From NCBI GenBank assembly GCA_905236965.1, contig CAJOQR010000064.1, positions 1 through 43,191 on the forward strand: a stretch of 43,191 nucleotides of DNA, in the 5' to 3' direction. The notes under the pieces were generated by a model. It did no database searches, was not told the DNA's origin, and saw nothing but the letters and a program-made list of their open reading frames with translations. This DNA comes from an uncultured Acholeplasmatales bacterium (GTDB lineage Bacteria; Bacillota_I; Bacilli_A; Acholeplasmatales; Anaeroplasmataceae). Below are positions 1 to 8,886 of the stretch, piece by piece (the first letter of the stretch is position 1; each line of letters opens with the position of its first letter). Made by a program: the position numbers and the translations under genes.

Positions 1-2
1 AT

Positions 3-320
3 AGAAATGCAACTGTAACAATTGCTCATTCAAAAACTAAAGATTTAGCAAGCGTAACAAAAGAGGCTGATATTTTAATTGCAGCAGTAGGAAAACCACT
101 TTTTGTTAAAGAAAATATGGTTAAAGAGGGTGCAGTTGTAATTGATGTTGGAGTTAATAGAAATGAAGAAACTGGAAAGCTTTGTGGAGATGTAGATTTT
201 ATAAATGTTGAACCAAAAGCTTCTTATATAACAAAAGTTCCTGGTGGAATAGGACCAATGACTATTACTTGTTTATTAGAAAATACAATTGAATGCTTTA
301 TTGAGCATAGAAAGGATTAA
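3..320 (+). CDS. folD: Bifunctional methylenetetrahydrofolate dehydrogenase/cyclohydrolase, C-terminal part (5' truncated by window)
   Basis: Frame open from base 3 ([35 protein letters not shown]...[10 protein letters not shown]...DVDF...[16 protein letters not shown]), characteristic FolD C-terminal motifs; the ORF track starts only at the internal M at 117. Confidence 0.95.
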   Translation, partial: RNATVTIAHSKTKDLASVTKEADILIAAVGKPLFVKENMVKEGAVVIDVGVNRNEETGKLCGDVDFINVEPKASYITKVPGGIGPMTITCLLENTIECFIEHRKD

Positions 321-322
321 TA

Positions 323-1615
323 ATGATTGAAAGATATTCAAGACCAGTAATGCGTAAAATCTGGACTGAAGAAAATAAATTTAATGCATATTTAAAAGTT
401 GAAATATCTAATGCGAAAGCTTGGGCAGAGCTTAATGTTGTACCTAAAGAAGATTTAGCTTTACTAGATAAAGCTACTTTTGATGTTGATAGAATAAAAG
501 AAATAGAACAAATAACAAAACATGATGTTGTTGCTTTTACAAGATGTGTTGGAGAATCATTAGGTGATGAAAAGAAATGGATTCATTATGGTTTAACATC
601 AACAGATGTAGTTGATACAGCAAATGGTTATTTGTTAAAGCAAGCAAATGATATTTTAAGAAAAGATTTACATGAAATTATTAATGTTATAAAATCTAGA
701 GCTTTAGAATTTAAAATGACTCCATGTATTGGTAGAACACATGGTATGCATGCTGATATTACATCATTTGGATTAAAATGGGCATTATGGTATTCTGATA
801 TGAATAGATGCTTAGAAAGATTTGAATATGCATGCAAAGAAGTTGAAGTTGGAAAATTATCTGGTGCAGTTGGTAATTTTGCTAATATTCCACCGCAAAT
901 AGAAGAATATGTATGTAATGATTTAGGAATTTCTCATGCAGATATTTCAACTCAAGTATTACAAAGAGATAGACATGCATTTTATATGTCTACTTTAGCT
1001 TTAATAGCATCTCAATTAGAAAAAATGGCATTAGAAATTAGAAATTTATCTCGCCAAGAGGTAAAAGAGACAGAAGAATTCTTTAATAAAGGACAAAAAG
1101 GATCAAGTGCTATGCCTCATAAAAGAAATCCAATTTCTTCTGAAAATATTTGTGGATGTGCAAGAGTAATGCGTGGTTATATGGATACTTTTTATGAAAA
1201 TATAGCATTATGGCATGAAAGAGATATATCTCATTCAGCAACAGAAAGAATTATTTTACCTGATGCTACTGAATTATTAGATTATATGTTAAATAGATTT
1301 AAAGGAATATTAGAAAATTTAACTGTATTCCCTGAAAAAATGATTGAAAATATTAATTTAACTCATGGTGTTATTTTTGCACAAAGAGTTTTATATAAAT
1401 TAATTGAAAAAGGCTTTGTAAGAGAAAAAGCTTATGATACTGTTCAACCTATTGCAATGAAAGCTTTAGAAGAAAAGGTTGAATATAAAGATTTATTAAA
1501 AAAAGATAAAGTTGTATCAAGTGTATTAACTGATGAAGAAATAGATTCTTGTTTTACATTAGATTATTATTTAAAAAATGTAGATTATATTTATAATAGA
1601 TTAAATTTAAAATAG
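323..1615 (+). CDS. purB: Adenylosuccinate lyase
   Basis: 430 aa; signature GSSAMPHKRNPISSENICG, GLTSTDVVDTA, GRTHGMHAD. Confidence 0.96.
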   Translation: MIERYSRPVMRKIWTEENKFNAYLKVEISNAKAWAELNVVPKEDLALLDKATFDVDRIKEIEQITKHDVVAFTRCVGESLGDEKKWIHYGLTSTDVVDTANGYLLKQANDILRKDLHEIINVIKSRALEFKMTPCIGRTHGMHADITSFGLKWALWYSDMNRCLERFEYACKEVEVGKLSGAVGNFANIPPQIEEYVCNDLGISHADISTQVLQRDRHAFYMSTLALIASQLEKMALEIRNLSRQEVKETEEFFNKGQKGSSAMPHKRNPISSENICGCARVMRGYMDTFYENIALWHERDISHSATERIILPDATELLDYMLNRFKGILENLTVFPEKMIENINLTHGVIFAQRVLYKLIEKGFVREKAYDTVQPIAMKALEEKVEYKDLLKKDKVVSSVLTDEEIDSCFTLDYYLKNVDYIYNRLNLK

Positions 1616-1624
1616 GTGACTATT

Positions 1625-3172
1625 ATGCAAAATGAAAAAGTTTTAGTGCTTGATTTTGGAGGACAATACAATCAATTAATTGCAAGACGTGTTAGAGAAT
1701 GTAATGTTTATTGTGAAGTTCATCCTTATAATATGCCAATAGAAAAAATAAAAGAATTTAATCCAAAAGGAATAATTTTTACAGGGGGACCTAATTCAGT
1801 TTTTTTAAAAGATTCTCCTTTGCCAGATAAAGAATTATTTAATTTAAATATTCCTATTTTAGGAATATGCTATGGATGTCAGGCAATTGCATATTTATTA
1901 AAAGGAGAAGTTAAAACAGCTCCAAGTAGTGAATATGGAAAAATAATTATTGATGCAGATAATAATTCTAATTTATTTAAAAATGTTAATAAAAAAACAA
2001 CAGTATGGATGAGTCATACTGATTATGTATCAAAAGTTCCAAATGGATTTAAAATTACAGCAACAAGTAATAATTGCCCTGTTGCTGCAATGGAAAATGA
2101 AGAAAAAAATATATATGCCTTACAATTCCATCCTGAGGTTATGCATACAGAAGAAGGAATGAAGATGCTAAGCGCATTTGTTTTAGATGTATGCGGTTGT
2201 AAAGGCGATTGGAAAATGGATTCATTTGCTAAAACAACAATTGAATCATTAAAAGAAAAAATAAAAGATGGTAAGGTATTATGTGCTTTATCAGGTGGTG
2301 TTGATTCTAGTGTTGCTGCTGTACTTCTTTCAAAAGCTGTTGGAAAACAATTGACATGCGTATTCGTAGATCATGGTCTTTTAAGAAAAGATGAAGGCGA
2401 TGAAGTAGAAGCTGTTTTTGGTCCAAATGGTCCTTATAATTTAAATTTTATTAGAGTTAATGCTCAAGAAAGATTTTATAAAAAATTAAAAGGAGTTACT
2501 GATCCAGAGGCAAAAAGAAAAATTATTGGTGCTGAATTTATAAGAGTTTTTGAAGAAGAAGCTAAAAAAATTGGTGCTGTGGATTATTTAGTTCAAGGAA
2601 CAATTTATCCAGATGTTATTGAATCAGGATTAGGTAAATCAGCAACAATTAAATCACATCATAATGTTGGTGGTCTTCCATCTGTTGTTAATTTTAAAGA
2701 AATTGTTGAACCATTAAGATTATTATTTAAAGATGAAGTTAGAAAAGTTGGATTAGAATTAGGAATTCCAGATTATTTAGTTTATCGTCAACCATTCCCA
2801 GGCCCAGGTTTAGGAATTAGAATTATTGGTGAAGTAACAGAAGAAAAAGTTAAGATAGTTCAAGAAGCTGATGCTATTTATAGAGAAGAAATTAAAAAAG
2901 CAGGCATTGATAAATCATGTAATTTAGGTCAATATTTTGCAGCATTAACAAATATGCAATCTGTTGGTGTAATGGGTGATTTTAGAACATATGATTATGC
3001 AATAGCACTTCGTGCAGTTGAAACATCTGATTTTATGACTGCAGATTGGGCAAGAATTCCATATGATGTTATTGATATAATTTCAAGAAGAATAGTAAAT
3101 GAAGTTAAAGGTGTTAATAGAGTATTATTAGATTGTACATCTAAACCACCAGCAACAATTGAATTTGAATAA
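1625..3172 (+). CDS. guaA: GMP synthase (glutamine-hydrolysing)
   Basis: GATase motifs (GGPNSV, GICYGCQ, QFHPEV), [10 protein letters not shown]-loop, [17 protein letters not shown]-term KPPATIEFE. The ATG at 1625 is preferred over the GTG at 1616 in the ORF track. Confidence 0.96.
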   Translation: MQNEKVLVLDFGGQYNQLIARRVRECNVYCEVHPYNMPIEKIKEFNPKGIIFTGGPNSVFLKDSPLPDKELFNLNIPILGICYGCQAIAYLLKGEVKTAPSSEYGKIIIDADNNSNLFKNVNKKTTVWMSHTDYVSKVPNGFKITATSNNCPVAAMENEEKNIYALQFHPEVMHTEEGMKMLSAFVLDVCGCKGDWKMDSFAKTTIESLKEKIKDGKVLCALSGGVDSSVAAVLLSKAVGKQLTCVFVDHGLLRKDEGDEVEAVFGPNGPYNLNFIRVNAQERFYKKLKGVTDPEAKRKIIGAEFIRVFEEEAKKIGAVDYLVQGTIYPDVIESGLGKSATIKSHHNVGGLPSVVNFKEIVEPLRLLFKDEVRKVGLELGIPDYLVYRQPFPGPGLGIRIIGEVTEEKVKIVQEADAIYREEIKKAGIDKSCNLGQYFAALTNMQSVGVMGDFRTYDYAIALRAVETSDFMTADWARIPYDVIDIISRRIVNEVKGVNRVLLDCTSKPPATIEFE

Positions 3173-3178
3173 AATAGG

Positions 3179-3212
3179 AGTATATTCTTATCTTTAAGAA
3201 TATACTTTTTTT
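3179..3212 (+). terminator. Rho-independent terminator after guaA
   Basis: AGTATATTCTTA-tct-TTAAGAATATACT followed by T-run. Confidence 0.85.
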
Positions 3213-3277
3213 CTTTTGTATTAAGTCTTTCTTTTTTTTAATAGCCATTGTATAATTTTAAACGAAAGGAAAAATTT

Positions 3278-4042
3278 ATGATTTATTATTTTTCAGCAAC
3301 TGGAAATTCTAAATATGCTGCAATTAAAATTAGTAATGCATTAAATATTAAAACAGTATCTTTAAATATTTATTTAAAAGAACATATTTTTGAATTTGAT
3401 AATGAAAATGATGATTATTTAGGGTTTGTTTTTCCAACATATGATTATGATATTCCTTATGTAATAAAGGATTATTTAAAAGAAGTTAAAATTAAAAATT
3501 TAAAAAAAGATACATTCGTCTTTTCAGTTTTTACCTGTGGAGAAAAAACAGGATCATCATATAATTCTTTAAATAAATTATTAATTAAGAAAAATATAAA
3601 ATTATCATCATTTTATTCAATAAAAATGGTAGATAATTCAATACCTTGGTTTAAACCAGCACCTGATGAGGAAAAGAAAAATTCATTAATTAATGCTGAT
3701 TTAAAATTAGATGAAATTATTATTAATTTGTTGAATAAAAAACAAATTATTAAACCTGATAAAAAAATAAATTTTTTATTTAAATTTTTAATAAATAAAT
3801 TTTTTGTACCAACTCAAAAAAAGACAAAGCATTTTTATGTTTTAAATAATTGCATAGGCTGTGGTTTATGTAGCAAGATATGTCCTATGAATTGTATAAA
3901 TATAAAAAATGATAAACCAAACTGGAATGATAATATATGTGCATCATGCCTATCATGTGTTCATAGATGTCCTAAGGAAGCTATCCAGTATAATAAAAAA
4001 ACAGAAAAAAGAAAAAGATATTATAATCCTTTTGTGGATTAA
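3278..4042 (+). CDS. EFR1-type flavodoxin-like/4Fe-4S ferredoxin protein
   Basis: N-term MIYYFSATGNSKYAA (flavodoxin-like P-loop), C-term CIGCGLCSKICPMNCI and CASCLSCVHRCPKEAI 4Fe-4S motifs. Start moved to the ATG at 3278 preceded by GAAAGGA. Confidence 0.85.
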   Translation: MIYYFSATGNSKYAAIKISNALNIKTVSLNIYLKEHIFEFDNENDDYLGFVFPTYDYDIPYVIKDYLKEVKIKNLKKDTFVFSVFTCGEKTGSSYNSLNKLLIKKNIKLSSFYSIKMVDNSIPWFKPAPDEEKKNSLINADLKLDEIIINLLNKKQIIKPDKKINFLFKFLINKFFVPTQKKTKHFYVLNNCIGCGLCSKICPMNCINIKNDKPNWNDNICASCLSCVHRCPKEAIQYNKKTEKRKRYYNPFVD

Positions 4043-4074
4043 TAATATAAATAAAAGAAAGGAAGAAAGAAAAG

Positions 4075-4311
4075 ATGCCACATATTAATATTAAATGTTA
4101 TCCAGGAAGAACAGAAGATCAAAAGAAAAGATGTGCTGATGCAGTAGCAAAAGCAGTATCTGAAATTATGGGATGTGATATATCTCATGTATCACTTGAA
4201 ATAAATGAAATAGAAAAATCTGATTGGGCAGATACTGTTTGGGATAAAGAAATAGAACCAAATATGGATAAATTATATATTAAACCTGGATATAAACCAG
4301 ATAATAGGTAA
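4075..4311 (+). CDS. Tautomerase family protein (4-oxalocrotonate tautomerase-like)
   Basis: 78 aa, N-terminal Pro after Met (MPHINIKCYPGRTEDQKK). Confidence 0.8.
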   Translation: MPHINIKCYPGRTEDQKKRCADAVAKAVSEIMGCDISHVSLEINEIEKSDWADTVWDKEIEPNMDKLYIKPGYKPDNR

Positions 4312-4364
4312 TTATCATAAAAATATTTTTTAAAATTATAAAAAAAATAAATTTTTGATTTTAT

Positions 4365-4395
4365 AAAGACAGTGTTTAAACATTGTCTTTTTTAT
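4365..4395 (+). terminator. Rho-independent terminator
   Basis: AAAGACAGTG-tttaaa-CATTGTCTTT plus T tail. Confidence 0.8.
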
Positions 4396-4442
4396 TTAAA
4401 AATGGTATATTTTATATAAGAGTTTTTAGGAGATATTATGTA

Positions 4443-5465
4443 ATGAAATATAGTTTTAGAAATGATTATTCGACTATTTGCCATAAAAAAGTTTTAGAAA
4501 AATTAATAGAATGTCAAGATGAACAAAATATAGGTTATGGAGAAGATATTCATACTATAAATGCTAAAAGATTGATTCAAGAAAAAATAAAAAATAAATC
4601 AGATGTTTATTTTTTAGTTGGTGGTACCCAAACAAATATGACAGTTATATCTCATATATTAAAACCATATGAGGCTGTAATTGCATGTGAAAGTGGACAC
4701 ATTAATGTTCATGAAACTGGCGCAATAGAAGGAAAAGGTCATAAAGTTTTAACAGCTTATTCAAAAGATGGTAAATTAACAAAAGAATTGATTTTAAATA
4801 TATTAAATAATCATACAGATTATCATATGGTTAAACCTAAAATGATTTATATTTCTAATACAACTGAAATTGGATCTTTTTATACCTTAGCTGAATTAAA
4901 ATCAATATATAAATGCGCAAAAGAAAATGATTTATATTTATTTTTAGATGGTGCTAGATTAGCATCTGCTTTAGCAGCATCAGATATTGATTATCCTGAT
5001 TATGCTAAATATACTGATGTTTTTTATATAGGTGGAACCAAAAATGGTTCTTATTTAGGAGAAGCAGTAGTATTTAATGATTTAAATTTATCAAAAGAAT
5101 TTCAATTTTCTATAAAGCATTCTGGTGCTATGATGGCAAAAGGATTTGTTGCATCTATTCCTTTTGAGGTTTTAATGGAAGGAAATTTATATAAAGAAAT
5201 AGGTGAAAATGAAAATAAATGTGCCATTTATTTAAAAGAAGAATTAAAAAAATTAGGATATGAATTTTATTCAGATTCAAATACAAATCAAATTTTTGTT
5301 AATGTTAATAAAAAATGTGCTGAATATATAGAAAAAGAATATTCATTTGAAAAGTGGTCTGATATAGATGATGATTTTTTAGTAATTAGATTAGTAACAT
5401 CATTTACAACCACAATAGATATATGCAAAGATTTTATTTCATATATGAAAGCATATAAAAATTAG
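4443..5465 (+). CDS. Low-specificity L-threonine aldolase-like PLP enzyme (beta-eliminating lyase family)
   Basis: FRNDYSTICHKKVLE, GGTQTNMTVI, CESGHINVHETGAIE, FLDGARLASAL, GGTKNG (PLP Lys). Start placed at the ATG at 4443 rather than the TTG at 4383, which lies inside the preceding terminator. Confidence 0.88.
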   Translation: MKYSFRNDYSTICHKKVLEKLIECQDEQNIGYGEDIHTINAKRLIQEKIKNKSDVYFLVGGTQTNMTVISHILKPYEAVIACESGHINVHETGAIEGKGHKVLTAYSKDGKLTKELILNILNNHTDYHMVKPKMIYISNTTEIGSFYTLAELKSIYKCAKENDLYLFLDGARLASALAASDIDYPDYAKYTDVFYIGGTKNGSYLGEAVVFNDLNLSKEFQFSIKHSGAMMAKGFVASIPFEVLMEGNLYKEIGENENKCAIYLKEELKKLGYEFYSDSNTNQIFVNVNKKCAEYIEKEYSFEKWSDIDDDFLVIRLVTSFTTTIDICKDFISYMKAYKN

Positions 5466-5474
5466 GGGGATAAA

Positions 5475-5915
5475 ATGGAATTGTTGGATTTTATTCAATT
5501 GATAAGACCAATTATTTCAAAACAAAATTATAAAAGCATGAAGAAATTTCGTCATCATGCTAATAGAAGTTGTTATTATCATTCAATAAAAGTAGCTTAT
5601 TTAGTTTATAAGCATTGTCAAAAGAAAAAAAGAAAATATGATACTTTAGAAATTGTTAAAGGTGCCCTTTTGCATGATTATTATTTATATGATTGGCATA
5701 ATAAAAACGAAGGTCATAGATTACATGGGTTTCGTCATCCTAAATTTGCTTATAAAAATGCATTAAGAGATTATGGTGATTTAACAAAAATAGAAAAAGA
5801 TATTATATTACATCATATGTTTCCACTTGTTATTTTCTTTCCACTAACAAAGCAGGGATATATAGTTAGTTATTATGATAAAGTTGCATCTTTATTAGAT
5901 TATTTTCATAGGTAG
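5475..5915 (+). CDS. HD domain-containing protein (putative phosphohydrolase)
   Basis: YYHSIKVAYL...GALLHDYYLYDW...ILHHMFP pattern typical of HD superfamily; GGGGG RBS. Confidence 0.75.
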   Translation: MELLDFIQLIRPIISKQNYKSMKKFRHHANRSCYYHSIKVAYLVYKHCQKKKRKYDTLEIVKGALLHDYYLYDWHNKNEGHRLHGFRHPKFAYKNALRDYGDLTKIEKDIILHHMFPLVIFFPLTKQGYIVSYYDKVASLLDYFHR

Positions 5916-5924
5916 GTATTATAA

Positions 5925-7025
5925 ATGGAAGAGGAAAAAGAAAAGCCTCAAACTGAATCATTTAATAAGAAAAAAACAATCGGTTTAGTTTTTTTGGTTA
6001 TTTTAATATCAATAATTGTTTTTGTTATAATATTTAATTTTAATGATTTTAATGAAACCATTGATGAAATTGCAAATTTAAATCAAGCATATATTGGATG
6101 GGGTGTTTTATGTATAATTATATATTTAGCCATATGGCCTCTTTCATTATGTTTAATTTCTAAAGTAAATAAAACAAATTCTAAATTTATAGATAGTTAT
6201 TTAATAGGTGGTAGTGAACATTTTTTTAATGCTATAACACCTTTTTCATCAGGTGGACAACCAATTCAAATTTATTTATATCATCAAGGTGGAATAAATG
6301 TTGCTCAATCAACGAGTATGATTATGTCAAATTTTATTGCCTTTTTGATCTCAACAAATATTTTTGCGGTTGCATCTTTATTTTATTATGGAAGATTTTC
6401 TTATAATTTTACATCTGCGACTAGATGGATGATTATTTTAGGATTTGTTATGAATTTATTTACATTAGTTTTTATTATTTTAATGGCTACATGTAAATTT
6501 ATTGCTAATTTTTTTACTAAATGCTTAAAAGTATTATCAAAAATTAAATTTATTGGTAAATATATAGAAAAAGGTATTCCAACATTTGAAAAATATTGTG
6601 AAAATGTTCAAGCAGCATCTAAACAAATTATTTCTCATAAAAAAGCATTCATAGGAGCTATTATTTTAAGAGGAATTTCATTATTATTTTATTATGCTGT
6701 TCCATTTTTTATTTTAAAAGCATTAGACGTTGAAATAGGAATAAAAGAAATACCATTTATTATTTTAGCATCAAGCTTTGCAATAACAACAATGGTATGG
6801 GTTCCAACTCCAGGAGGAATGGGAGGAATTGAATTTGCTTTTACAACAATTTTTGCAACATTTACAAATGTAACAAATTCTAAAGCTTTAACAGGAATGG
6901 TTTGTTGGAGATTTTTAACTTATTATTTATTGATGATTTTAAGCTTTATTATGTATATTATTTATAAAATAATTATAAGAAGAAGGAAAAAAATAAATGA
7001 TCAATGTCTTACTGACAGGGGATAA
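5925..7025 (+). CDS. Lysylphosphatidylglycerol synthase TM region/UPF0104 flippase-like membrane protein
   Basis: Multi-TM protein with GGSEHFFNAITPFSSGGQPIQIYLYHQGG and WVPTPGGMGGIEFAF motifs. Confidence 0.85.
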   Translation: MEEEKEKPQTESFNKKKTIGLVFLVILISIIVFVIIFNFNDFNETIDEIANLNQAYIGWGVLCIIIYLAIWPLSLCLISKVNKTNSKFIDSYLIGGSEHFFNAITPFSSGGQPIQIYLYHQGGINVAQSTSMIMSNFIAFLISTNIFAVASLFYYGRFSYNFTSATRWMIILGFVMNLFTLVFIILMATCKFIANFFTKCLKVLSKIKFIGKYIEKGIPTFEKYCENVQAASKQIISHKKAFIGAIILRGISLLFYYAVPFFILKALDVEIGIKEIPFIILASSFAITTMVWVPTPGGMGGIEFAFTTIFATFTNVTNSKALTGMVCWRFLTYYLLMILSFIMYIIYKIIIRRRKKINDQCLTDRG

Positions 7026-7821
7026 TAATGTTTTAAAAGGAATGGCATTATGTATTCTTTCAATTGTTAGAAAAACTAAATCTCCTATTCATTTTCATAT
7101 AATGACTATTGGAATTAATTGGGAAAAGAATATTGAAAAAATAACTTTTGATAATTTCAATATTTTATATGAAGAAATATCAAAAATATCTAAAGATGTT
7201 AAATTTTCTTATTATGATGTTACAAAAGATATGGAAGAAGTTTTTAAAAATTCACCAAATAAAAATCCACAATATTCACCAGCATCTTTAATAAGATTAT
7301 TTTGTTATAAATATATAGATGTAGATAGACTTATATATTTAGATTGTGATACATTAGCTTATAATTCGTTAGAAGAATTTGAAAAAATTAATATTGATGA
7401 TTATGAATTTGGTGTTGTTTTAGATCATATGGGAAAATTTTGGATTAAAAAGGATTATTTTAATTCAGGAGTTTTATATATAAATATGCCTTTATGTAAA
7501 CAAAATAAGGTATTTGAAAATTCAATTAATTTATTAATGAAGAAAAAATATTATTTTGCTGATCAGTCAGCACTTTATCATTCAAGTACTAAAAGATTAT
7601 ATTTAGATAGAAAATTTAATGAGCAAAGGCATCCTAAATCTGATACAGTTGTTAAACATTTTTGTAAAGGAATAAAATATTTTCCTTATTTTTGGGTTTA
7701 TAATATTAAGCAATGGAATGTTAAAAAGGTTCATTCGTTTTTAAAAATACATGAATTTGATGATTTATATGAAGAATATGATAAAATTTTTGGAAATATA
7801 TGGCCAATTGAAAAAGAGTGA
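6997..7821 (+). CDS. Glycosyltransferase family 8 protein
   Basis: MINVLLTGDNNVLKGMALCILSIVRKT, DRLIYLDCDTLAY (DxD), FNSGVLYINM, DQSALY; overlaps the preceding gene by 29 nt. Confidence 0.9.
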   Translation: MINVLLTGDNNVLKGMALCILSIVRKTKSPIHFHIMTIGINWEKNIEKITFDNFNILYEEISKISKDVKFSYYDVTKDMEEVFKNSPNKNPQYSPASLIRLFCYKYIDVDRLIYLDCDTLAYNSLEEFEKINIDDYEFGVVLDHMGKFWIKKDYFNSGVLYINMPLCKQNKVFENSINLLMKKKYYFADQSALYHSSTKRLYLDRKFNEQRHPKSDTVVKHFCKGIKYFPYFWVYNIKQWNVKKVHSFLKIHEFDDLYEEYDKIFGNIWPIEKE

Positions 7822-7826
7822 TTTAA

Positions 7827-8441
7827 ATGAAATTTAAATATTTAATTATAGGTATTTTTATAGCTTTAATAGGAACAATTGAATACTTATTTTTTGATAG
7901 TGTATTAAGCTCAGTAATATTAATTTTATCAATGATTATAGCTTTATTTTTTATATCACTTGAATATATCGAATATTCTAAAGGCTCTAATATAACAAAA
8001 ACTGTATTATGTTATATATTAAAGGATGATAAAGTTTTATTAATAAAAAAAGCATATAAAGAAAATGATATGAATTCTAATAAATATATGGGCGTTGGTG
8101 GTCATATTGAAGAAAATGAATCTATAGATGATGCTATTTTAAGAGAAGTAAAAGAAGAAACTAATTTGACATTAACTTCTTATAATTTATTAGGAGAAGT
8201 TAAATTTTATATGAATAATGAATATAAAGAAAAAATATATGTATATTTAGGATATGATGTAAAAGGTGAAATTAAAGCATCTGATGAAGGTGAATTAGAA
8301 TTTGTTAAAAAAGATGAAATTTATAATCTTCCTATGTGGGAAGGAGATAAAATATTTTTAAATCCTTTATTTAATGAAAAAAAATTTAAATGTAGCTTAT
8401 ATTATAATGAAGAAAAATTAATTAATTATAAAATAAAATAA
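7827..8441 (+). CDS. Nudix hydrolase with N-terminal membrane hairpin
   Basis: Two hydrophobic N-terminal segments, then Nudix box GGHIEENESIDDAILREVKEETNL. Confidence 0.85.
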   Translation: MKFKYLIIGIFIALIGTIEYLFFDSVLSSVILILSMIIALFFISLEYIEYSKGSNITKTVLCYILKDDKVLLIKKAYKENDMNSNKYMGVGGHIEENESIDDAILREVKEETNLTLTSYNLLGEVKFYMNNEYKEKIYVYLGYDVKGEIKASDEGELEFVKKDEIYNLPMWEGDKIFLNPLFNEKKFKCSLYYNEEKLINYKIK

Positions 8442-8496
8442 AAATTTAATTGATTTTTGAATATTAAAGAGTATATTTATTATTAGAGGTGAGATT

Positions 8497-8808
8497 ATGG
8501 GATTTTATCAATGGTTTGACAAACAAACTCAAGGTGTTAAAATTATTTTATTAATTCCTTTTTGGGGTTGGATTTTTAGCTTTTTATACCGCTTAGATAA
8601 ATTTATTGAAAATAAAGATGTTGCATCTTTAATTGGCTTTGTTTTATCTTTGGTTATTGGTTATATTATAGCTATAATTGATATTGTTACTGTTGCTGTA
8701 GAAAATAAAATATTAATTTTAGTTTCTGGCGGAGAAAATTTCGGTATTAATGGAAAAGTTGATTCTAATACTGATGAAAGTAATGATTCAGAATCTGATG
8801 AAAAATAA
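8497..8808 (+). CDS. Small membrane protein with acidic Ser/Asp-rich tail
   Basis: 103 aa, two predicted TM segments, tail DSNTDESNDSESDEK; RBS GAGGTGAG. Confidence 0.6.
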   Translation: MGFYQWFDKQTQGVKIILLIPFWGWIFSFLYRLDKFIENKDVASLIGFVLSLVIGYIIAIIDIVTVAVENKILILVSGGENFGINGKVDSNTDESNDSESDEK

Positions 8809-8840
8809 AAAACAAATGATTAATTTTTAACTATAATAAA

Positions 8841-8870
8841 AAATAGGCTAGCTTAGGCTAGCCTATTTTA
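8841..8870. terminator. Bidirectional terminator between convergent genes
   Basis: AAATAGGCTAGC-ttag-GCTAGCCTATTT. Confidence 0.85.
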
Positions 8871-8886
8871 ATAAGAGAAGGAAAAA

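Noticed and set aside
628-837. Minus-strand ORF inside purB
   Set aside because: Entirely antisense to a well-supported CDS, no RBS or recognisable family; chance ORF.
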